Assembly (NCBI GenBank): GCA_035566435.1
Contig: DATMRF010000143.1
Span: 1 to 64,000 of the forward strand
Direction: 5' to 3'
Source: DATMRF01 sp035566435
GTDB taxonomy: Bacteria > Verrucomicrobiota > Verrucomicrobiia > Limisphaerales > UBA8199
Length of the DNA stretch: 64,000 nucleotides
Shown here: positions 26,751 through 34,601 of the stretch, piece by piece
Numbering within the stretch: position 1 is the stretch's first letter
Layout of the letters: each line of letters begins with the position of its first letter
Translations under genes and position numbers: made by a program
Notes under the pieces: model-generated
Seen by the model: the letters and a program-made list of their open reading frames with translations, nothing else
Databases searched by the model: none
Told to the model about the DNA's origin: nothing

Positions 26751-29708
26751 TCACGGGCCAAACACGACACGGTAGAAGCGCGAGTGAAAACCGCCCGCCG
26801 ACGGATCGTTAAAATGCCAGAGCGGCATGGTGAGCAGGTTGGTTTGCAGCGGCACCCAGGACAACAAATTGCTGCCGCCTTGCACGACGAGCTTCTGGCC
26901 CGTACCGCCGATAATGTCGAAACCGAATTGGCTCTGGTTGCTCGTAAGACCAAAATCACTATTGGAGGTGATGATATAAGGCTGCGGCCACACGATGGCC
27001 TCCGCCGCATAGTTGCACACGTTGGTTCCGGCCCTGGTGAAATTTCCCCCCACGAACAAGCCGTCACCGGATACTGCCAGGGCGGTAACCCAGTTGTTTA
27101 ATCCCGAACCCAAAGCCGACCACGAACTCCCGTTCCATTGCGCGACATAATTGGCCGACACCCCGCCTGCCATGTTGAAAAGGCCGCCGGCGTACAACGC
27201 CGTGCCGGATACCGCCAAGCTGCTGACGCCGCCGATCATTCCTGAACCCAAAGCCGACCACGAACTCCCGTTCCACTGGGCGACGTCATTAGCCGTCACG
27301 CCGCCCGCCGTAGTGAAATTCCCTCCCGCATACAGGGTGTTACCGGAAGCCGCCAAGGCGGAAACAATCGGTCCAAAGCCGACTGTGTCAGGAATCCCCG
27401 ACCCCAAGGCCGACCAGGAACTTCCGTTCCACTGGGCGATGTCGGCGGCCGAGAGCCCACCCGCCGTCGTGAAAGCGCCTCCCGCGTAAACGGTGTTGCC
27501 CGAAACGGCCAGGGAATAGACGCCACGGCCACTGATGCCCGACCCCAACGCCGACCAGGAACTGCCATTCCAGTGGGCAATTTCATTGGCAGTCACTCCA
27601 CCCGCGGCGGTGAAACTCCCTCCGGCGTACAAATCATTGCCCGAAACCGCCAGTGCGAGGACGGGGCCGTTCATCCCCGAACCCAGGGCGGACCAGGAAC
27701 TGCCGTTCCACTGGGCGATGTAATTCGCCGAAACCCCACCCGCCGTGCTGAACAGGCCGCCCGCGTATAAAGTATTGCTCGACGCGGCCAAGGAATAGAC
27801 AAACAAGTCCATACCTGAACCCAAAGCCGACCAGGAACTGCCGTTCCATTGGGCAATATAATTGGCGCTAGCGCCGCCTGCGTTGGTGAAATACCCGCCG
27901 ACATACAAGGTGTTGCCTGAAACAGCGACGGCATTGACGTTGCTGTTCACCCCAACGGCCGTCCCCGACCAGGCACTTCCATTCCAAAAGGAGAACTGAT
28001 TGGTAGGCGCCCCGCCGGTCGCCGTGGAATTTTCAATCACTAACAACGTGTTGCCCAAAGCCACCAGGGGACCGACGGGGTGGCTGCGCCCCGTACCCAG
28101 AGCGGACCAGGAACTGCCGTCCCATTGCGCAATGTTGAGGACGAGTGAACCGCCCGCAAAGTTGAAAGAGCCTCCGGCATACAAGTTGCCGCCTACCATG
28201 GCCAGCGCGTCAACCAGCCCGGGGTTGCCAAAGCCATAGTTGAATCCCTGTCCCACCGCCGACCAGGCGCTCCCATTCCATTGGGCAATGTTCGTGGCCG
28301 CCACGCCCCCGGCCGTATAGAAAGACCCGCCGGCATACAGGGTGTTCCCGGACGGCAGCAGGGCAAGGACGCCGTTATTCATCCCCGAGCCCAGCGCCGA
28401 CCAGGCACTACCGTTCCATCGGGCAATGTTCGTCGCCGCCACCCCGCCCGCGTTGGTGAAATAACCGCCGACATATAAGTTCGTGCCCGACACCGCCATC
28501 GTCGAGACCGGATTAAACCCGTGAACGCCGATCCCTAAGCCGAGGGCGGACCAGGAACTGCCGTTCCACCGAGCGAGCGCGCTGACCGGCACCCCGCCCG
28601 CCTCGCTGAAAGCACCGCCCGCATATAAATTCGTCCCCGACACCGCGAGCGCGGAAACAACATTGGCCATGCCCGTACTCAAGGGCGACCAGGCGCTCCC
28701 GTTCCATTGAGCGACGTAATAGGCCGGTACTCCGCCCGCCGCGGTGAAAAAACCCCCCGCATAGAGCGTCTGGCCCGACACGGCCAAGGCGAGCACACCG
28801 CTGTTGACGCCCGAACCCAAAGGCAACCAGCTCACTCCAGTCCACTCGGCGATGTTGGTCGCGGCAATGTTCCCCACGTTGGTAAAAGAGCCGCCGAGGT
28901 AGAGATTCCCGAAGCTGTCCATTGCCGTGGCATAGATGTTCCCGTTCACCCCTTGCAGTGAGGCGAGGCTGTGCCAATTGGCGTCGCTGAAAGTCGGGTC
29001 GATCCGCACCGGGTATTGCGCCGCCGCATCGTCCAACACGATGGCAAACTGATGCGCTGATATCACTTCCAGTTTCGCATTCAGCTCTCTGCCCTGCGCG
29101 TCCTCAGCCCTGAGCCGGTTATAGACAAGCTGCCGTCCGCCATCAGCCAGCACGAGCCGGGCCCCATCCGCCATGGCTTCTGCCTCGGCTCCCTCCACCG
29201 CCAGTTCCAAGTGCACTGGCCCCATGCCCGGCGGTCGCTGTTCAATCATAAAATCCTGCCGCAATCCGTCGATGCTCACTGAGTATTCCTCCGTCAATCC
29301 CGGACGCACGAAGCGCGCCACCTGCGCTGTCACTTCCACCTTGCCAGACAGCGCGAGGGGCTGACTGCGGGAGCGGCCCAGCGCTCGGGCAACCACGCAG
29401 AATGGTTCGCCATTGGCTCCTTCCCTGGTGGAAATCAGTGACACTCCTTCCTTCGTGAGGTTGACGTTTAAGCGCTGAAAGACGCAGCGGAGCCGCGCGC
29501 CCTCCGGACTGGACGTGACCGCGAGACCGTCGCCGCTGTATTGTTGCCCGGCCACTGCGCCGATTTGCTCGAAAGGAATCGCGGCGGTTTGAGGCGCCAG
29601 GGGTGATTTCTGAGTAAAAGCGGCCTGGTCACTGGCGCTCGAGGGCCGGGCGCTCATGGCGAAAGACCCCAGCACCAGGACTTGTAAGAATACTTTGAAG
29701 GCTTTCAT
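26751..29708 (-). CDS. Secreted protein with 13 WNGSSW-type propeller-like repeats
   Basis: A 985-residue secreted protein. A signal peptide (about 1-27) is followed by a 200-residue N-terminal domain ending YPVRIDPTFSDANW, then about 13 repeats of 45-60 residues spanning roughly residues 240-900. The core of each repeat is NIAQWNGSSWSALGSGM followed by VLALAVSGNTLYAGGSF and TAAGGV. Such blade-like repeats are expected to fold as beta-propellers. The C-terminus is the shared module ending SRFYRVVFGP. The ATG at 29708 gives the signal peptide; the TTG at 29720 is less likely. The role is unknown; adhesion or a surface layer is plausible. It converges on the protease gene, which carries the same tail. 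Confidence 0.85.
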   Translation of the reverse strand: MKAFKVFLQVLVLGSFAMSARPSSASDQAAFTQKSPLAPQTAAIPFEQIGAVAGQQYSGDGLAVTSSPEGARLRCVFQRLNVNLTKEGVSLISTREGANGEPFCVVARALGRSRSQPLALSGKVEVTAQVARFVRPGLTEEYSVSIDGLRQDFMIEQRPPGMGPVHLELAVEGAEAEAMADGARLVLADGGRQLVYNRLRAEDAQGRELNAKLEVISAHQFAIVLDDAAAQYPVRIDPTFSDANWHSLASLQGVNGNIYATAMDSFGNLYLGGSFTNVGNIAATNIAEWTGVSWLPLGSGVNSGVLALAVSGQTLYAGGFFTAAGGVPAYYVAQWNGSAWSPLSTGMANVVSALAVSGTNLYAGGAFSEAGGVPVSALARWNGSSWSALGLGIGVHGFNPVSTMAVSGTNLYVGGYFTNAGGVAATNIARWNGSAWSALGSGMNNGVLALLPSGNTLYAGGSFYTAGGVAATNIAQWNGSAWSAVGQGFNYGFGNPGLVDALAMVGGNLYAGGSFNFAGGSLVLNIAQWDGSSWSALGTGRSHPVGPLVALGNTLLVIENSTATGGAPTNQFSFWNGSAWSGTAVGVNSNVNAVAVSGNTLYVGGYFTNAGGASANYIAQWNGSSWSALGSGMDLFVYSLAASSNTLYAGGLFSTAGGVSANYIAQWNGSSWSALGSGMNGPVLALAVSGNDLYAGGSFTAAGGVTANEIAHWNGSSWSALGSGISGRGVYSLAVSGNTVYAGGAFTTAGGLSAADIAQWNGSSWSALGSGIPDTVGFGPIVSALAASGNTLYAGGNFTTAGGVTANDVAQWNGSSWSALGSGMIGGVSSLAVSGTALYAGGLFNMAGGVSANYVAQWNGSSWSALGSGLNNWVTALAVSGDGLFVGGNFTRAGTNVCNYAAEAIVWPQPYIITSNSDFGLTSNQSQFGFDIIGGTGQKLVVQGGSNLLSWVPLQTNLLTMPLWHFNDPSAGGFHSRFYRVVFGP
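27060..28860 (-). repeat. Intragenic tandem repeats encoding propeller-like units
   Basis: About 13 direct repeats of roughly 135-180 bases code for the WNGSSW/LYAGGSF units. Several units in the C-terminal half are nearly identical at DNA level (for example around GCCGACCAGGAACTGCC), which points to recent expansion or gene conversion. N-terminal units are more diverged. Confidence 0.8.
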
Positions 29709-30035
29709 GGTGTTTAACAAAGTTGATCGGAGAAACAGCCGGAAGGAGGCGGGCAGCGGGTGGAACTACGCGCCAGCCGTTTCAAGCGGGCGCGATGGTA
29801 CGCGCATGCCGTGATATTCCGTTCGAAAGAGAATGACCCACTAATAACTCACATTAGCCATTCCGTCAAACGTCAGCGCTCGGTGCTCACCAAGCGACCG
29901 CCATTCTTCCCAAGGTTCGAAGGTGCGAAAAAGCCATGACCTGTCGACGATGTCGAGCCCAGGAGACCAAGCGGGGCGATTACCTCGCTTCTTGAAGAGC
30001 CACCGCTTGGACTCGGCGTTAGCCGGGCGCCCCGG
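29709..30035. other. Intergenic, no gene seen
   Basis: These 327 bases between two minus-strand genes show no supported open frame, repeat or strong promoter. They presumably hold the promoter for the propeller-repeat gene. Confidence 0.5.
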
Positions 30036-30431
30036 TTATTTGCGAACGACATCGCCCTCGGGAACCGGTTCGATCACGTAGCCATCGCTCGATAAATGAA
30101 TGGGGCATTCCTGTGTGGTCTTTGTGTCGGACAAGCTGACGGAAACGGAATCCGTTCTGGCGCCGGAGGAGTCGTACGACGAGCTGGTATCCACTTGGGG
30201 AGCGCTCCCGGAAGCGAACGCATAATACCAATCCTCTCCGCCGGAAGCGACAGCCTCGATCCGCAAAGGCTTGCCGAAACAGGCTCTCAGGTCGTCGCGC
30301 GACATTCCGGCTCGGAGCCGTGGCCGATAGGAGCCCGTGTCAGAATCGGTCACGCACCCGCTCAGCGCAACCGCAGCAAAGATCGCGAAGATTAAGAGTC
30401 CACCATAACTCGCACGCATCGTGTGGCGCAT
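30036..30431 (-). CDS. Small lipoprotein with BamE/SmpA-like domain
   Basis: A 131-residue predicted lipoprotein: a hydrophobic signal with lipobox ALSGC, then LRAGMSRDDLRACFGKPLRI and EDWYYAF. This is the helix-turn-strand signature of BamE/SmpA-like domains (G-M-S/T-x-x-x-L/V, G-x-P, W-Y-Y). The tail is Ser/Asp-rich. BamE proteins support outer-membrane protein assembly, but many short proteins with this fold have other or unknown roles. Either ATG, 30431 or 30419, could start it; neither has a clear ribosome site. Confidence 0.65.
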   Translation of the reverse strand: MRHTMRASYGGLLIFAIFAAVALSGCVTDSDTGSYRPRLRAGMSRDDLRACFGKPLRIEAVASGGEDWYYAFASGSAPQVDTSSSYDSSGARTDSVSVSLSDTKTTQECPIHLSSDGYVIEPVPEGDVVRK

Positions 30432-30540
30432 GAGCTTTAGAATGACAAACCGCGGCCCATCGTCAAGCACCGAAGTCACGAAAGTTAAGTGCGGTCGACC
30501 CATCTACGGTTTCATTCCCACTGGCACTGCCTGCCGCGAC

Positions 30541-31314
30541 TTATTTTCCGTTCCAGCTTAGCAGGTTGTCCCGGTTTACACCCTGATTCGCTTTAAGATG
30601 CGTGTTAACCTGGCGGTCTGGTCCGGCTGACCAAACCACAATCGGGCCGGGAGCTTCGAAACAGACCCGACCTTCCGCATCCGTGGTCCGCATAAGACCG
30701 TTGAGCCCAAAACCTGGCTTGAGAGGGTCTTCCGATACAGCCGGTTCTCGATACATGAAGTCGCGGGCACGGCCATCCCGGTTGAGATCGAGCGTTATAA
30801 TGTATGGGCTCTTCCACGGGTCGCGGAACACACCATCCAGCCCGATGCCCGGCGCCGCGTTGGTGCCGTCCTGGATGTTCGTGTCCAAGAACCTGGCGCG
30901 GCGTGGGTTCTTGCGATGCCCTTCGTTAATGGTCGGAGCGCCGTCGGCATAGGATTCCAAATCAAGCAAGACCGCCATGAGTTCACAGTTGTTCGTCAGG
31001 TACGACCCGGGTCCGGCGATCCACGTGTGGGTTTCCTCGATAACCCCGCCAAAGGTTAAGTCTTCGCCAAGTGGCGCCACAGCCTTCACAGCCTCGTCCG
31101 ACACAGGGAAACGGTTGTAAGTGGATTCATACTCGCTGATAGCTGCGACAATCGCGTTCATTTCCAACCGCGCCCGCTGAATTTTGGCGTTGTTTCTCGA
31201 GCGTCCCAGGACTGGCAGCAGCATCGCCGAAAGCACGCCCAGGATGGCGACGACCGTCAGCAATTCAACCAGGGTCAGGCCGTGCGCCGCGGTCCGTTTG
31301 GTGGTGAGGGCCAT
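30541..31314 (-). CDS. Type II secretion / type IV pilus pseudopilin-like protein
   Basis: A 257-residue protein with a class III signal: basic leader ending HG, then LTLVELLTVVAILGVLSAML, with cleavage expected after Gly12 and the conserved Glu at +5. The mature protein has the long N-terminal helix and a globular region with FRDPWKSPYIITLDLNRDG, like GspG-type major pseudopilins that bind calcium near the C-terminus. Many Verrucomicrobiota encode large sets of such proteins. It overlaps the end of the upstream Pro-rich ORF by 40 bases and lies downstream of an ECF sigma gene, which suggests shared expression. Confidence 0.88.
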   Translation of the reverse strand: MALTTKRTAAHGLTLVELLTVVAILGVLSAMLLPVLGRSRNNAKIQRARLEMNAIVAAISEYESTYNRFPVSDEAVKAVAPLGEDLTFGGVIEETHTWIAGPGSYLTNNCELMAVLLDLESYADGAPTINEGHRKNPRRARFLDTNIQDGTNAAPGIGLDGVFRDPWKSPYIITLDLNRDGRARDFMYREPAVSEDPLKPGFGLNGLMRTTDAEGRVCFEAPGPIVVWSAGPDRQVNTHLKANQGVNRDNLLSWNGK

Positions 31315-31757
31315 TCAAGATTCAATGCGGACTTCCCCGGCCCATTCTGCCTCCTGCCCGGAGGGGGTTTCACGATTGTCCTCGACGGGAGCGCAGGATA
31401 GGTAACGGCGGGCGGAGCATAGCGGTTGGTGATCGATGGGAAATAAACCCGGTTTTCCAAAGGCGCGGTGTTCAGCCGGGGATCGTAAAACCCGGAATAG
31501 GTGTTTACATCGGCAGAGCCGCCCCAGGAGAGGTCACCCTGAGTCGATTGGTCCGTCGAGCCCGGGTTGACGCCTACCGCGCCCGGCAATTTGCCGACCT
31601 CCAGCACCGGGAGCGTAAATCGCGGAATGTTGGTTGCAGTTGGCCACGATGACGGTGGGGGCCGCGCCTGGACTTTTGCCGCCTGCGGCTGCGGAGGCGG
31701 CGGCGTGGCTGGTGCCGCGGCGACCGCAGCGTTAGTCAGCACACTCACCGCTGTCAC
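31275..31757 (-). CDS. Pro-rich hypothetical protein, sigma-operon
   Basis: A 160-residue protein of unknown function, starting at GTG 31757, six bases past the sigma-factor stop. It has an Ala/Val-rich start, a Pro-rich stretch (PATPPPPQPQ), and a middle region with LPVLEVGKLPGAVGVNPG and WGGSADVNTYSGFYDPRLN. The end overlaps the pseudopilin gene by 40 bases in another frame. An ATG at 31767 that overlaps the sigma stop (ATGA) opens only 11 codons. The position between an ECF sigma gene and a pseudopilin gene suggests a secretion or regulatory accessory, but nothing in the sequence proves it. Confidence 0.5.
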   Translation of the reverse strand: MTAVSVLTNAAVAAAPATPPPPQPQAAKVQARPPPSSWPTATNIPRFTLPVLEVGKLPGAVGVNPGSTDQSTQGDLSWGGSADVNTYSGFYDPRLNTAPLENRVYFPSITNRYAPPAVTYPALPSRTIVKPPPGRRQNGPGKSALNLEWPSPPNGPRRTA

Positions 31758-31763
31758 CGGCGG

Positions 31764-32609
31764 TCATTGCAGCTTAGCGAGGGGCCGAGGGTGAGCGACA
31801 ATCCGGCTCTCAAAGGTGAAGGAACCCGCTATGGGCTCCGCCTTTGGCCAAAAGTACACGAGCCCTGCAAGGAGCCCCATTGCGCCCAGCGCCGCTGAAG
31901 CTCCCACGGCTGCCTTGCGCCAGAAAGGCTGTTTCAGCGCTTGATACAAAAGCGCACAGACCTTGGGAGGCAGCGCACCGTTGCTCAACGCAGCCGTGGC
32001 CACGGCGGCTCCCAGATAAGGGGGGACCAGTTGCGCAGCGTGCGTCGAAAGCAAACCGGTAAGCGCGACACTCGAAACGGCCACCTGCCGACGATACAGG
32101 AGCCGTCTCAACTTTTCGATGGCGCGCGCTACCCGCTTTTGGGCTGTGTCTTCGCTCAGTCCCAGCGCCTGCCCCACTTCGCGCAAACTGCGGTTTTGAA
32201 AATAGCGAAGGAGGACAGCCAAGCGCTCCGTTTCGCTCAGTTGGGCCATCGCCGTATCCAACCAGGGGGCCATCTCTTCCCATATTTCCTGGGGGTCGTT
32301 GGTCGCTTGCATTTCGACAGCCTCCTGTTCGCGTCGCCGCCGCCGTTGCTCGCCGCGCAGCGTTCGGGTTGCAGCATGCCGCGTGGTCCGATAAAGCCAG
32401 CCTGTAAGGATGACCCTCTCAGGAAGTTGGGCCGCCTTACGCGCGAGGATCACGAATACCACCTGCGTTACGTCCTGTGCCAGCGCTCGGTCGCCCACCT
32501 GCCGTAGCGCGGCCGAATAAACCAGCGCCACATGACGCTCGACCAAGAGCCGGAACGCGGTCTCCGACCCGTCTCTCACGTACTCCCGCAGCAATTCCGC
32601 ATCATTCAT
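31764..32609 (-). CDS. ECF-type sigma factor with C-terminal membrane segment
   Basis: A 281-residue sigma-70 family factor. Region 2 (residues 1-85) includes FRLLVERHVALVYSAALRQVGD, AQDVTQVVFVILARKA and GWLYRTTRHAA. Region 4 (about 120-180) includes LSETERLAVLLRYFQNRSLREVG and a helix-turn-helix ending AQKRVARAIEKLRR. Beyond region 4 are about 100 extra residues with a predicted membrane helix (ALGAMGLLAGLVYFW near residue 250), a form common in Planctomycetes and Verrucomicrobia, where the tail may take the place of an anti-sigma anchor. The start at 32609 fits the family; the reading to 32642 adds basic residues. It probably controls the two genes downstream. Confidence 0.88.
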   Translation of the reverse strand: MNDAELLREYVRDGSETAFRLLVERHVALVYSAALRQVGDRALAQDVTQVVFVILARKAAQLPERVILTGWLYRTTRHAATRTLRGEQRRRRREQEAVEMQATNDPQEIWEEMAPWLDTAMAQLSETERLAVLLRYFQNRSLREVGQALGLSEDTAQKRVARAIEKLRRLLYRRQVAVSSVALTGLLSTHAAQLVPPYLGAAVATAALSNGALPPKVCALLYQALKQPFWRKAAVGASAALGAMGLLAGLVYFWPKAEPIAGSFTFESRIVAHPRPLAKLQ

Positions 32610-32727
32610 GACGCGCCTTCTGCTAGTAAATCCCCGCCGCAACTAAAATCCGACAAACTTTTTGCTCCTTCAAGCAGCAGTTCCACCCACTTATAATGAG
32701 CGTATAACAACAGCTTGTAGAACAAAA

Positions 32728-33021
32728 TCATCTCGCGCGACTCAACCACCAGATGTCAAACAACCAAGTCGCGCCTGCGACGAAAGAACTACCGATCAGA
32801 TAATATCTCAGAAACCGGTGATCGCGAATCAATGCCGGACGAACGGCGGTGGCCAAGAATAAAATAGACGAAGGCAAAGCCGGGATGGCAATGAGTGTGT
32901 AGAGGCTCGGCCAAATGCCGCCAAGATAAAGAAGCGACATGGTCACAATCGCACCGCCAACGCAGAGCAGTCGAGTGGCGATGGAACTTCTCTGGGAAAT
33001 TGGAGAAATCAACGTGCTCAT
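32728..33021 (-). CDS. Small membrane protein, cassette-like
   Basis: A 97-residue hypothetical protein with about three hydrophobic segments (TRLLCVGGAIVTMSLLYLGG, LYTLIAIPALPSSILFLATA, YYLIGSSFVAGATWLF). No family recognised. The ATG at 33021 lies 12 bases after the GTTGCGC end of an attC-like site, the usual spacing in integron gene cassettes. The matching site beyond its own stop is not clear, although GTTATAC occurs on the minus strand near 32700. It shares strand and layout with the next three genes. Confidence 0.6.
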   Translation of the reverse strand: MSTLISPISQRSSIATRLLCVGGAIVTMSLLYLGGIWPSLYTLIAIPALPSSILFLATAVRPALIRDHRFLRYYLIGSSFVAGATWLFDIWWLSRAR

Positions 33022-33033
33022 TTGCTCGACATC

Positions 33034-33114
33034 GCGCAACGACCAGAATCACCGACGCTCAGAATGAAACCAGAGGGCTATCGCGACGTTCGGTGCATCT
33101 GATTCGGCGTTCAC
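33034..33114 (-). other. attC-like recombination site A
   Basis: Read on the minus strand, the stop of the 132-residue ORF leads directly into AACGCCGAATCAGATGCACC and, about 35 bases on, GGTGATTCTGGTCGTTGCGC. The arms pair imperfectly around GAATCA/TGATTC with unpaired bases on one side, as attC bottom strands do. The right end GTTGCGC differs from the GTTRRRY core at one position. The next gene starts 12 bases later. Confidence 0.55.
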
Positions 33115-33509
33115 TCTATTAGGTCTGACTGCACGATGTCAGGTATGGATTTGTGTTCGGATTGCGGGCGAACGAGATAAACGACGCCTTTCACCAGCTT
33201 CCACAATCCATACATTCCAGCCAACAGGACCAGGGCAAGCGCTTTGATGATCCCAGAGCTGGCAGAGGCCATGCGAAGTGCCATATAGAGCGTGATACCC
33301 GCGCAGCCTGTGAGCACGATGCCTATCAGGAGATTTCGCAAGCCGATCCCTCTTAGCTCTCGCCTTCGCTCAAGCTCAAACTCCTTAAGTTTGGCATCTG
33401 CAACCAAGTCTGAGACGCCATTTGAAATTAAGAAATCACGAACACTCGAGGATGGCTCACCCCAGACAATTCTGGCTCTTGCCTCCGTCATGAATTTGTC
33501 GGCGTCCAT
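33111..33509 (-). CDS. Small membrane protein, cassette-like
   Basis: A 132-residue hypothetical protein. The first 55 residues look soluble and helical (MTEARARIVWGEPSSSVRDF, a Lys/Glu/Arg-rich helix). Two membrane helices follow (LRNLLIGIVLTGCAGITLYM and ALALVLLAGMYGLW), then a short polar tail. I do not recognise a family. The start ATG lies six bases from the end of attC-like site B and its stop codon is part of site A, as expected for an integron cassette. Confidence 0.65.
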   Translation of the reverse strand: MDADKFMTEARARIVWGEPSSSVRDFLISNGVSDLVADAKLKEFELERRRELRGIGLRNLLIGIVLTGCAGITLYMALRMASASSGIIKALALVLLAGMYGLWKLVKGVVYLVRPQSEHKSIPDIVQSDLIE

Positions 33510-33515
33510 ACTGTT

Positions 33516-33613
33516 GTCGAACGACGGGCGTCAGCCACGGGAGGCAGCCGCCGCGGACGTCCGATCTGCCTCTGAGCGAATCGGCTGGCTCCGGTTCGCT
33601 GCACCGTCTTGGC
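33516..33613 (-). other. attC-like recombination site B
   Basis: On the minus strand, AAGACGGTGCAGCGAACC follows the stop of the DUF7674-like gene, and GCCCGTCGTTCGAC closes the site six bases before the next ATG. The arms pair as GACGG/CCGTC with mismatches; a GC-rich internal palindrome lies between. The core GTTCGAC differs from GTTRRRY at one position. Confidence 0.5.
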
Positions 33614-33616
33614 TCT

Positions 33617-34006
33617 TCATCCGTTCCATCGGTCAAAGTACTTTCGCGACTCGGGCCCCAGATATGGTGAGACCGCGCGCGAGAGTTTTCCCTCGCCCGC
33701 GATGTTCTCCAGGAAGCAAGTGCATGCCGCATTCGAGACAACAGCCTCCGAATGGATGTCCGTGGCAACACACCGTTCGACGTACCGGAAGAGCTTGGTC
33801 CACGTATCCGCATCAAGCTCGGCAAAGTGAGCACGGACATATGAGCTGAATTCGGAAAAGACGCCGTGAACAGTGAAAGAACCATCGTCCCCGATGAACA
33901 AGCTATCTCGCCATGCTGGGCCGAATCCAGGTACAAGGTCGCCCAGTTGCGCCAGAAGTTCATCCGGCGTCGGACGGCGGGTCACGCGCGTGAAATCGGA
34001 GCTCAT
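33617..34006 (-). CDS. DUF7674-like small protein, cassette-like
   Basis: A 129-residue soluble protein. It contains ELLAQLGDLVPGFGPAWRDSL, HFAELDADTWTKLFRYVERC, and a Cys-containing C-terminal part with CTCFLENI and YLGPESRKYFDRWN. This layout resembles short proteins of the DUF7674 / immunity-like type found widely in accessory regions; the family call is from memory and tentative. The ATG at 34006 lies six bases after the GTTGGCT end of attC-like site C, which favours it over an upstream start at 34021 that would sit inside the site. Confidence 0.65.
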   Translation of the reverse strand: MSSDFTRVTRRPTPDELLAQLGDLVPGFGPAWRDSLFIGDDGSFTVHGVFSEFSSYVRAHFAELDADTWTKLFRYVERCVATDIHSEAVVSNAACTCFLENIAGEGKLSRAVSPYLGPESRKYFDRWNG

Positions 34007-34012
34007 TCTTTT

Positions 34013-34105
34013 AGCCAACAATGCTGGTCAGACACGGCCCGGGGATGGCGCCCGCTCTCGCTCACTCGCACAACCGCACCGTTGCCTACACCAGCCTGGT
34101 TCAGC
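34013..34105 (-). other. attC-like recombination site C
   Basis: This is the clearest of the three sites. On the minus strand it runs from GCTGAAC (34105-34099), through AACCAGGCTGGTG, to CTGACCAGCATTGTTGGCT ending at 34013. Arms AACCAGGCTGGT and AACAATGCTGGT pair except for one extra base on one arm, like the extrahelical base of attC. Both outer cores are one mismatch from RYYYAAC and GTTRRRY. Confidence 0.6.
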
Positions 34106-34112
34106 GGTAGGG

Positions 34113-34601
34113 TCATACAGTTTGCAGCGGTAGCCCCAGCGCACGCACAAACTCGTCCCGCTCTCTTAGCTTCAGAGAATACGCGTGGGTCTTCCCTTGT
34201 TCGTCTCGATACGAAAGGAGCACCGACTTCGTCAGCAGCGACTGAATTGGCTGAAGGCTCACAATAGACGCTCTGGGAATTCGGCACTCAAGGTCGGAAT
34301 GTCCTGCGAACGCGACCACGTTGAACGGAAAGTCCAGGCGAAGCCAAACCTCGGTGTCTGTAACCGTCACGGCGAGGCACCGACCTGCTCCTCCGAATCG
34401 TGCGGACATTGACTTGTGGGAGTGCCCGGAAGCGTGTTCCTCGTGAAAACGAATGCTTCCAGGCTCAAGCTGAGGAAAGACGACACCACGTTGTTTATAC
34501 CGGCGAAAGTGTCCTGCGAAAACGATGCCAAAGCAGATAAACGCCAGAGCAACAACACCCAGTGCCAACCAGACCTCAAACAGGGGCGCCGACCCACTCA
34601 C
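34113..34601 (-). CDS. Membrane-anchored hypothetical protein, cassette-like
   Basis: A 162-residue protein with one N-terminal membrane helix (VWLALGVVALAFICFGIVFA) and a soluble beta-rich domain, RCLAVTVTDTEVWLRLDFPF with a C-terminal RDEQGKTHAYSLKLRERDEF. This could be a PH-like domain of the bacterial type, but the call is weak. The start codon is GTG at 34601. Its stop lies eight bases before attC-like site C. It is the most upstream of four unrelated minus-strand genes with the same cassette spacing. Confidence 0.65.
   Translation of the reverse strand: MSGSAPLFEVWLALGVVALAFICFGIVFAGHFRRYKQRGVVFPQLEPGSIRFHEEHASGHSHKSMSARFGGAGRCLAVTVTDTEVWLRLDFPFNVVAFAGHSDLECRIPRASIVSLQPIQSLLTKSVLLSYRDEQGKTHAYSLKLRERDEFVRALGLPLQTV

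Noticed and set aside
27060..28860. Regular repeats that could look like a CRISPR array
   Set aside because: Repeat units are 135-180 bases, lie in one open frame and encode WNGSSW/LYAGGSF blades, so they are coding tandem repeats.
34080..34112. tRNA-like string CTGGTTCAGCGGTAGGG
   Set aside because: It resembles a tRNA D/T-arm word but no acceptor stem or anticodon arm can be folded around it; it lies in attC-like site C.
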